Positions 58,501-64,000 of a stretch of DNA of 64,000 bases are shown here, piece after piece. The notes below the pieces were generated by a model. It was not told the DNA's origin. It did no database searches and was given only the letters and a program-made list of their open reading frames with translations. The stretch's first letter is position 1. The number at the start of each line of letters is the position of its first letter. Origin of the DNA: an uncultured Latescibacterota bacterium. GTDB taxonomy: Bacteria > Latescibacterota > UBA2968. The stretch lies in the NCBI GenBank assembly GCA_951812755.1, contig OX638329.1, positions 4,534,522 through 4,598,521 on the forward strand, given 5' to 3'. Made by a program: the position numbers and the translations under genes.

Positions 58501-59256
58501 ATGCAACGCATATACAAAACCACGCCCCAGGGCGAACTCGCCATTCACATTTTTGAACCCGACACCGACGAACAGACAGCCGCGATTGTCTTCTTCTTTG
58601 GCGGTGGCTGGACAGGTGGCAATCCACAACAGTTTTTTCCGCATTGCCAGTATCTCGCAAAACGCGGGATGCTTGCTGCATCGGCTGAATACCGCATCAA
58701 AAGCAAACACAACACCTCGCCTTATGAATGTGTAGAAGATGGCAAATCAGCGGTGCGCTGGCTGCGGGCACATGCCGATGAATTCAACATTGACCCCAAC
58801 CGCATCGCTTCGGGAGGTGGATCGGCCGGCGGTCACGTCGGCGCGTGTACCGGTACTGTTCCCGGCCAGGATGCGCCCGATGAAGATATGACGGTATCTT
58901 CCCGACCCAACGCAATGGTGCTCTTTAACCCCGTCGTCGATGTGGCTGGGCTAAAACGCCTCGCCGAACGTTTTCCCAAAGATCCACGGAAAATCTCACC
59001 TTTTCAACACATCTGTTCCAACCTACCGCCCACCGTAATTTTTCACGGCACGAATGATACAACCGTCCCTTATGAACAGGCCCAACGCTTCACAAAAGCC
59101 ATGCGTGAAGCGGGCAATACCTGTGAACTTTGCGCGTACGAAGGCAGAGGACACGGCTTTTTCAACCACGGCCGCGACGATGGCTCAGATTATGAACAAA
59201 CCGTCGCGCAAATGGACGACTTTCTCGTGCAATTGGGATATCTGGATTCAAAATGA
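58501..59256 (+). CDS. Alpha/beta hydrolase (esterase/lipase-like)
   Basis: The 251-residue protein has an oxyanion-type FGGGW segment (about 31-36), nucleophile S108 in GGSAG, a later D in HGTNDTT and H in GRGHGFFN. It would hydrolyse a small ester. The stop overlaps sthA by ATGA. Confidence 0.88.
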   Translation: MQRIYKTTPQGELAIHIFEPDTDEQTAAIVFFFGGGWTGGNPQQFFPHCQYLAKRGMLAASAEYRIKSKHNTSPYECVEDGKSAVRWLRAHADEFNIDPNRIASGGGSAGGHVGACTGTVPGQDAPDEDMTVSSRPNAMVLFNPVVDVAGLKRLAERFPKDPRKISPFQHICSNLPPTVIFHGTNDTTVPYEQAQRFTKAMREAGNTCELCAYEGRGHGFFNHGRDDGSDYEQTVAQMDDFLVQLGYLDSK

Positions 59257-60623
59257 CCTGCGACTACGACATCATTGTGATAGGCACTGGCCCTGGCGGA
59301 GAAGGCGCCGCAATGAAATCCGCCAAGGAAGGGAAGCGCGTTGCCGTCATCGACAATTTCAAAAATGTGGGCGGCAACAGCACGCACAGAGGCACAATAC
59401 CGAGCAAAGCGCTGCGCCACTATGTCCAGCAACTCATCGATACCAATGCACATAGCACAACGAGTTTTCCCGAACTGCTCGACCGGGCCGCCGACCTCAT
59501 CGGAGATCAGGTTAACCTTCGCACGGGCTATTACGAACGCAATGATGTCGATATTATCCTGGGCCGCGCATCTTTTTTCGATGAACACACCGTCGAAGTC
59601 GCGTTGATTAACGGAGGGGCTGAGCGCTACACCGCCCGGGGATTTATTATCGCCACGGGGTCTCGCCCATATCAACCGCCCGATATCGACTTTTCCCATC
59701 CGCGGATTCGCGACAGCGACTCCATCCTGGACCTCACAGAAACACCGCGCATTATCACCATCTATGGTGCGGGGGTAATTGGCTGCGAATACGCATCCAT
59801 ATTCCGCGGCCTGCGCATAAAAGTCAATCTCATCAACAGCCGAAGCCAATTGCTCTCCTATCTCGACGACGAAATCATCGACGCCCTCAGTTATCATATC
59901 AGCCAAAACGGAGTGCGTATTCGCCACAACGAAGAATACGACCGCGTTGAAGCCAACGACAAAGAAGCGCGCGTATTCCTGAAATCCAACAAACAAATTG
60001 TCAGCGATATTCTCCTCTGGGCGGAAGGCCGCACCGGAAACTCAGACAACATGGGACTGGAAAATATCGGAATCGAAACAGACGAACGCGGCTCCATTCT
60101 AATCAACGACGCGTATCAAACACTCGCTCAACCCCACATTTATGCTGTTGGCGATGTCGTTGGATTTCCCAGCCTGGCAAGTGCGGCTTACGATCAAGGC
60201 CGGTTTGCCGCCACCCATCTCGTCTTTGGCGAATGCGAACAACACCTCGTGGAAGACATCCCCACGGGTATCTACACCATTCCCGAAATTAGCTCTATCG
60301 GATTTACCGAAAAAGAGCTGACGGCCCAAAAAATCCCCTATGAAGTGGGCCACGCCTACTTTCGCCATATCGCGCGGGCACAGGTAACGGACAGGCTCAC
60401 CGGTATGCTCAAAATTATCTTTCATCGCGAGACCTTTGAAATTTTGGGCATCCACTGTTTCGGCTCTCAGGCATCTGAAATTATCCACATCGGGCAAGCC
60501 ATTATGGCGCAAGAGGGTGAGGCCAATACGCTCATGTACTTTATCAACACCACCTTCAACTATCCCACAATGGCCGAAGCCTATCGCGTTGCCGCGCTCA
60601 ATGGACTTAACAGAGTAAAATAA
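59253..60623 (+). CDS. sthA: Soluble pyridine nucleotide transhydrogenase
   Basis: The 456-residue flavoprotein has the FAD motif [27 protein letters not shown] of the SthA family, and a NAD motif near 175 ([12 protein letters not shown]). It transfers hydride between NADPH and NAD. Length is close to the usual 466. It overlaps the upstream hydrolase. Confidence 0.9.
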   Translation: MTCDYDIIVIGTGPGGEGAAMKSAKEGKRVAVIDNFKNVGGNSTHRGTIPSKALRHYVQQLIDTNAHSTTSFPELLDRAADLIGDQVNLRTGYYERNDVDIILGRASFFDEHTVEVALINGGAERYTARGFIIATGSRPYQPPDIDFSHPRIRDSDSILDLTETPRIITIYGAGVIGCEYASIFRGLRIKVNLINSRSQLLSYLDDEIIDALSYHISQNGVRIRHNEEYDRVEANDKEARVFLKSNKQIVSDILLWAEGRTGNSDNMGLENIGIETDERGSILINDAYQTLAQPHIYAVGDVVGFPSLASAAYDQGRFAATHLVFGECEQHLVEDIPTGIYTIPEISSIGFTEKELTAQKIPYEVGHAYFRHIARAQVTDRLTGMLKIIFHRETFEILGIHCFGSQASEIIHIGQAIMAQEGEANTLMYFINTTFNYPTMAEAYRVAALNGLNRVK

Positions 60624-60670
60624 AAGTGCGTATTTGCACAACTTGTCCTATATTTACGCCAATATTTGAT

Positions 60671-60685
60671 TGCCCTCGCAGGGCA
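60671..60685. other. Short hairpin in leader of the 60715 gene
   Basis: TGCCCTCGCAGGGCA has 6-bp arms and a 3-base loop. A small regulatory fold is possible. Confidence 0.3.
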
Positions 60686-60714
60686 TAACCCATAACCTTT
60701 TTTTGGAGACTCTC

Positions 60715-61131
60715 ATGGCCGACCAGTTGCCACTCGATCAGATTCAGGTAGATCAACAAAACCTCTATCGAGAAGAATCCATCACTGATTTGCGCGTCGC
60801 CACAATTCGGCGCCTGATCCCCATCAACACCGATGGCACAGACGACACAAGTCGTCCGACCCAATACATCGGCTCCACACAGATCATATCTCAAATGGGG
60901 CCTCTGCCAATCTCAGCACCGATTGAAGCCGCTTCGCTTCGGGAAGCAATAGAAAAATTCCCCCAGGCCATCAAAGAGGCTGTTGATCAAATGGTTGAAG
61001 AGGCCAAAGAATATCGCCGCCAGGAATCTTCTCGCATCGTCGTTCCCGGCACAATGCCCGGCGGTTTGCCCGGACAGGGAGGCGCTCCAGGGGCGGGTGG
61101 TTCACCAAGCGGTGGCATCATCTCGAGTTGA
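60715..61131 (+). CDS. Conserved-looking cytoplasmic protein with Gly/Pro-rich tail
   Basis: The 138-residue protein starts MADQLPLDQIQVDQQNL. An N-terminal domain (about 1-110) is followed by a Gly/Pro-rich tail ending SPSGGIISS. TTTTTGGAGACTCTC precedes ATG 60715. A second copy of the same tail lies at 61742-61768 after an insertion. No family recognised. Confidence 0.65.
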   Translation: MADQLPLDQIQVDQQNLYREESITDLRVATIRRLIPINTDGTDDTSRPTQYIGSTQIISQMGPLPISAPIEAASLREAIEKFPQAIKEAVDQMVEEAKEYRRQESSRIVVPGTMPGGLPGQGGAPGAGGSPSGGIISS

Positions 61132-61133
61132 TC
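61114..61133. repeat. Left copy of a 20-bp repeat at the 3' end of the 60715 gene
   Basis: GGCATCATCTCGAGTTGATC at 61114-61133 is identical to 61751-61770. Together they flank a toxin-type module of about 620 bp. Confidence 0.75.
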
Positions 61134-61163
61134 TACCGCTTTACTTCGGTACAAGAGGTACAA

Positions 61164-61604
61164 ATGGCACAAGCAAAAAATTTAGCAGCTATACCAGCAA
61201 GGTCCAAGACTAAGGAAAATGCCAGCAGGTCCCTATCCCGGGTTATAGAAAATAGACCGCCAGATACAGTAACCGCGAGCGAATTGCCGCAAATAGCAGG
61301 ACTACCAACTGATCAGGATGCACAACAGTTTTGCGAGCACCATGACCTCGAAGATACAATATATCAAGCGGTTGATCTGATCACAGCTTCATACCGAAGC
61401 GCAAGCGATCTCAAGCTGTATAAGGAAACAGATCCAGATATTGGGGAATCCTGGCTCGTCATCGACTTTTGTGTACAAGGTGACCTCGATCAGATAGAGG
61501 AAGAAGACGAAATATTCACCCAAAAATGGGTCGCAACTATGCCCCGAGACAAAGATGGCCTCGTTCATGACCTCGTCAGAATTGGGTTCGACATTTTGTC
61601 ATAA
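61164..61604 (+). CDS. Hypothetical protein, probable partner of a HEPN-type toxin remnant
   Basis: The 146-residue protein from ATG 61164 (AGAGGT upstream) has an acidic middle (ETDPDIGESWLVIDFCV) resembling proteins seen before HEPN genes that start MDPRDFL. The next ORF starts with just that sequence. It may therefore be an antitoxin-like partner (inference). Confidence 0.45.
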   Translation: MAQAKNLAAIPARSKTKENASRSLSRVIENRPPDTVTASELPQIAGLPTDQDAQQFCEHHDLEDTIYQAVDLITASYRSASDLKLYKETDPDIGESWLVIDFCVQGDLDQIEEEDEIFTQKWVATMPRDKDGLVHDLVRIGFDILS

Positions 61605-61610
61605 CTGCTT

Positions 61611-61700
61611 ATGGACCCCAGAGACTTTCTCACTACAGCTACCGAACTGGCGAACAAGACTTCCGCGACAAAAGCAGACTAGAGAACGGCTATCATATGA
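61611..61700 (+). pseudogene. Broken HEPN-domain gene, 5' fragment
   Basis: ATG at 61611 reads MDPRDFLTTATELANKT and stops at TAG (61680-61682) after 23 codons; beyond the stop the same frame reads RTAII. The opening is that of HEPN proteins (MDPRDFL...; R-x-A-I), whose remainder is absent. A decayed toxin is likely. Confidence 0.5.
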
Positions 61701-61768
61701 ACGCAAAATCGGGGGTAGATAGCTCTGAACCGAAATCAAGTCCATCAGGCGGCATCATCTCGAGTTGA
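61697..61768 (+). other. Second copy of the SPSGGIISS tail
   Basis: A 23-codon frame ends PKSSPSGGIISS then TGA. Its last nine residues match the tail of the 60715 protein; codons before the last 20 bases differ silently. It is the tail of a second, otherwise lost copy. Confidence 0.55.
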
Positions 61769-61770
61769 TC
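61751..61770. repeat. Right copy of the 20-bp repeat
   Basis: Identical to 61114-61133. The pair may be the ends of an insertion at a gene 3' end. Confidence 0.75.
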
Positions 61771-61787
61771 CAATAGACATATAAAAC

Positions 61788-61820
61788 AAAGCCGCGAGTG
61801 CATCTTTTCGCGGCTTTAAG
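61788..61820 (+). terminator. Terminator ahead of the hydrolase gene
   Basis: AAAGCCGCGA (61788-61797) and TCGCGGCTTT (61808-61817) form a perfect 10-bp stem. It lies right before the next gene, so it can be a terminator for the upstream unit or a leader hairpin. Confidence 0.65.
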
Positions 61821-61829
61821 GATAACGCG

Positions 61830-62597
61830 ATGATCGAAAAAACCATTGAAGTTGCAACTTCAGACGGCACAATGCCCACGTATGTCTTTCATCCGGAAGG
61901 CGAAGGACCGCATCCCGCTGTCATCTTCTACTTTGACATCTTTGGCATTCGCGACGAATTGAAAAACATGTGCCGTCGTTTTGCTCGCGCGGGTTATTAC
62001 ACCGTCCTACCCTCCCTATTTTACCGCATGGGCAATCCGTCTTACAACCCCGAAAAATTCATGAGCGGCAATCTCAATCTCGAAAACACAGATCCCCTGC
62101 ACCCGATGAACCTCAACACCAGCACGACCAATGCCATGGTCATTGAGGACACGGGCGCACTGATCCGCCACCTCGACAACGAAGAACCCCAAGCCAATGC
62201 CCAACGGGTCGGCACTATCGGCACATGTATGGGTGGTCGCCACGCCCTTTTCGCAGCGGCAACCTATCCCGACAATGTTTTGGCCTTTGCGTCCATTCAC
62301 GGCGGCAAACTCGTCACCGATGCCTCAGACTCGCCTCATCTCGCCATTCCAAAACTCAGAGCCGAAGGCTACTTTGGCTGGGCAGACCAGGATGCCGGCG
62401 CGACCGAAGAACACTTACAACTCTACAAAACCGCACTCACCCGCTATGACGTCCCACATCGCATTGACTTTATGCCCGGCGCCCTGCACGGCTATTTCTT
62501 TCCCCAGCGGTTAACGCACTACCACGAAGACGCCGCCGAAAAATCATGGGATGCGGTTCTCGACTTATTCGCCCGCACCCTCAAAAGTAAAAAATAA
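61830..62597 (+). CDS. Dienelactone hydrolase-family protein
   Basis: The 255-residue protein has the Cys nucleophile C133 in GTCMGG, a later GWADQDAG acid and HGYF histidine, the Cys-Asp-His triad of the family. It would hydrolyse lactones or esters. It ends at the terminator at 62596. Confidence 0.9.
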   Translation: MIEKTIEVATSDGTMPTYVFHPEGEGPHPAVIFYFDIFGIRDELKNMCRRFARAGYYTVLPSLFYRMGNPSYNPEKFMSGNLNLENTDPLHPMNLNTSTTNAMVIEDTGALIRHLDNEEPQANAQRVGTIGTCMGGRHALFAAATYPDNVLAFASIHGGKLVTDASDSPHLAIPKLRAEGYFGWADQDAGATEEHLQLYKTALTRYDVPHRIDFMPGALHGYFFPQRLTHYHEDAAEKSWDAVLDLFARTLKSKK

Positions 62598-62625
62598 ACC
62601 CCGATGAGATCACCGGGGTTTTTAT
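62596..62625 (+). terminator. Rho-independent terminator after the dienelactone hydrolase gene
   Basis: AAACCCCG (62596-62603) and CGGGGTTT (62614-62621) form an 8-bp stem followed by TTT and an A/T-rich tail. It separates the forward gene from the converging ExbD-like operon. Confidence 0.8.
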
Positions 62626-62644
62626 TTAGGGATGAAATATGGCG

Positions 62645-63067
62645 TTACCACAGATGCACATATACGGCGGGGCGCACCTTTTGGCCTGCTGTGCCAGCAG
62701 ACAAAAGAGAATCTGCATAAGCCGCATCATTGACCATACGCTCTCGGCTACCCCCCTTCAGAAACAGATGCAAATGCCGATCGGGTTCTGCAACCAGATC
62801 ATTGACTGTTTTGCGAAACTCGCCCGGTCCCAAACTGCGTGTAGCAGATCGCCCATCTTCTGAAAACGCCTGACCTCTGGAAGTATATAAAATCACCACA
62901 TCTCCTGGTTCGGGATTGTGGTGGTAAACGCGCCACACGGGCTGTGACACATTCAAAATCATAATACCCAGGCACAGCATCAACATCATGATACCCAGAA
63001 ACAACTCTTTGCTCACGTCGTGCGCTTCGGCTTCGGCCACCGCGCGCCGTAAAAAACGTCGCCTCAC
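62645..63067 (-). CDS. ExbD/TolR-like biopolymer-transport protein
   Basis: The 140-residue protein has one N-terminal membrane helix (ELFLGIMMLMLCLGIMILNV) and a periplasmic tail. A GTG at 63067 overlapping the ExbB-like stop (GTGA) with GGAG upstream is preferred to ATG 63100. The usual ExbD aspartate in the helix is not obvious, so its proton-channel role is uncertain. It pairs with the next gene. Confidence 0.6.
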   Translation of the reverse strand: MRRRFLRRAVAEAEAHDVSKELFLGIMMLMLCLGIMILNVSQPVWRVYHHNPEPGDVVILYTSRGQAFSEDGRSATRSLGPGEFRKTVNDLVAEPDRHLHLFLKGGSRERMVNDAAYADSLLSAGTAGQKVRPAVYVHLW

Positions 63068-63822
63068 CCTCTTTTCTCCTCTTCGCGCATATCCAACCAT
63101 TTGCGTTCCAGATCAGACATGCGATTTAGCAACATATCATAGCCCTTTCGAAGCGGCAAATAGGCCAGCAAGGCGACGAGCGTTGTCTGAAATGCCAGCA
63201 CCAATCCACCTGCCATATCGCGCAACACCTTAAACGTCTCGGTCGCTTCATCCAGTCGGGTCAGTTCTTCGGCCATCAGCAAAATACCACACACAGTACC
63301 CAAATACCCATAAAACGGAATGCGACTCAAAGCGCGCTGCCCGGACAACAACCGCTCGCCAAACACAGCGAGTAATTCATCTACTGCCTCGTCATCGCGC
63401 GCTTTTAGGTCCGCATAATTCTCGCGGCTCTGGCGAAATTTATCCACCTGCTCCTGGCGCAATGCCGTCAAATTACTTGTTTCTGCACCTTCTGCGCCCA
63501 ATCGCCGCCAAAAATGAATAAACATGACCAGATGCGCTGCCGAACTGCCCAAAACGAGCACATAAGCCGAACGCCCCGTCCACTCAACCCAACCCGAAGC
63601 CGCTGGTGCAAAAAAATAAAAATAAATACCAATACTCGCCACGCCAGCACCGCCCAATCCACCTATTATCGCACCAGGCCAATTGGACTCCTGCAGACCA
63701 AATTGTTTTTCGTAGCCACAAATAGCACTTAAGCGTTGCATCAAAATCAATGCACCTGCTATAGCACACACCACCCAAAAAAGAACCAACGACAACGATT
63801 CAGACCAGTGTAATCCGTACAT
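63064..63822 (-). CDS. MotA/TolQ/ExbB-family proton-channel protein
   Basis: The 252-residue protein has three to four membrane helices, the last two within PFYGYLGTVCGILLMAEEL and GLVLAFQTTLVALLAYLPL, which is the typical MotA/TolQ segment with the conserved Thr/Gly pattern. It would use the proton gradient with the following TolR-like protein to energise outer-membrane or envelope functions, such as the TonB receptor type at 20779. The ATG overlaps the upstream gene's stop (TAATG). Confidence 0.75.
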   Translation of the reverse strand: MYGLHWSESLSLVLFWVVCAIAGALILMQRLSAICGYEKQFGLQESNWPGAIIGGLGGAGVASIGIYFYFFAPAASGWVEWTGRSAYVLVLGSSAAHLVMFIHFWRRLGAEGAETSNLTALRQEQVDKFRQSRENYADLKARDDEAVDELLAVFGERLLSGQRALSRIPFYGYLGTVCGILLMAEELTRLDEATETFKVLRDMAGGLVLAFQTTLVALLAYLPLRKGYDMLLNRMSDLERKWLDMREEEKRG

Positions 63823-64000
63823 TAATCACTCTCTCCCATTAACGATTGCCAGCGTATGGCCACATACAACACATAAATTCCCACTATCAGCGTTGGCAAC
63901 AACAATCCCAATCGCGTGGCCTGACTCGACTGCCCACCCCCACCACCGCGTCTCATCCCCTGCGACTGCACCTGAGCAGTGACTCCCTCATCTTTTGTTT
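63822..64000 (-). CDS. Partial C-terminus of a single-span membrane protein
   Basis: The frame runs in from beyond the right edge, giving 58 residues ending LLPTLIVGIYVLYVAIRWQS and then MGESD, with one membrane helix. Upstream part absent from the window, so identity is unknown; it belongs to the ExbB/ExbD-like operon by a TAATG overlap. Confidence 0.55.
   Translation of the reverse strand, partial: TKDEGVTAQVQSQGMRRGGGGGQSSQATRLGLLLPTLIVGIYVLYVAIRWQSLMGESD

Overview
The window looks like a bacterial chromosome segment from an uncultured lineage of the FCB superphylum (Latescibacterota-like or a neighbour; this is inference). The hints are a GWxTD-domain protein, a PorV/PorQ-type outer-membrane protein, a FlgD/T9SS-like C-terminal domain, TonB-receptor and CRTAC1-type proteins, and many Gfo/Idh/MocA oxidoreductases. 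No tRNA, rRNA or CRISPR array was seen.

Layout. (1) 1-7.7 kb is an AT-richer defence island: a large STAND/AAA-type ATPase with a smaller partner that ends in a HEPN-like RNxxxH motif, then a type II restriction-modification pair. (2) 7.8-11.3 kb holds parAB and a redoxin/cytochrome c/copper-monooxygenase-like lipoprotein. (3) 11.3-43.1 kb is written in a different codon style (GAG, AAG and CTG preferred; the flanks prefer GAA, AAA and CTC). It reads as a catabolic or exported-protein island: solute-binding protein, sialidase-like protein, GWxTD/TPR protein, FadR-type regulator with an operator on its own promoter, three paralogous Gfo/Idh proteins with altered catalytic motifs, a TonB receptor with outer-membrane partners, an SDR, an M20-like hydrolase with altered metal ligands, a DUF6785-type permease, a block of TPR and FG-GAP/ASPIC proteins, an enolase-superfamily enzyme and a PHP/DUF3604 protein. 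(4) 43.2-46.7 kb has a zinc alcohol dehydrogenase, a cupin, a canonical Gfo/Idh protein and a truncated DUF418 protein. (5) 46.9-48.7 kb has a MITE/REP-like element and a damaged ATPase-TOPRIM pair. (6) 48.8-64 kb is housekeeping-like: ABC exporter, S9 peptidase, SDR, DUF3500, nucleotidyltransferase, EttA, hydrolases, SthA, remnants of a HEPN-type toxin module, and an ExbB/ExbD-like operon that runs off the right edge.

How it may work together (inference). In the island, the TonB receptor and the outer-membrane and exported proteins would bring in an unidentified substrate, possibly a sugar acid, inositol or glycan derivative. The solute-binding protein and the DUF6785 permease would move it across the inner membrane. 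The Gfo/Idh, SDR, M20-like, enolase-superfamily and PHP proteins would process it under the FadR-type regulator. The most unusual signals are the ATPase/HEPN-like pair at the left edge and the concentration of enzymes with replaced catalytic residues in the island.
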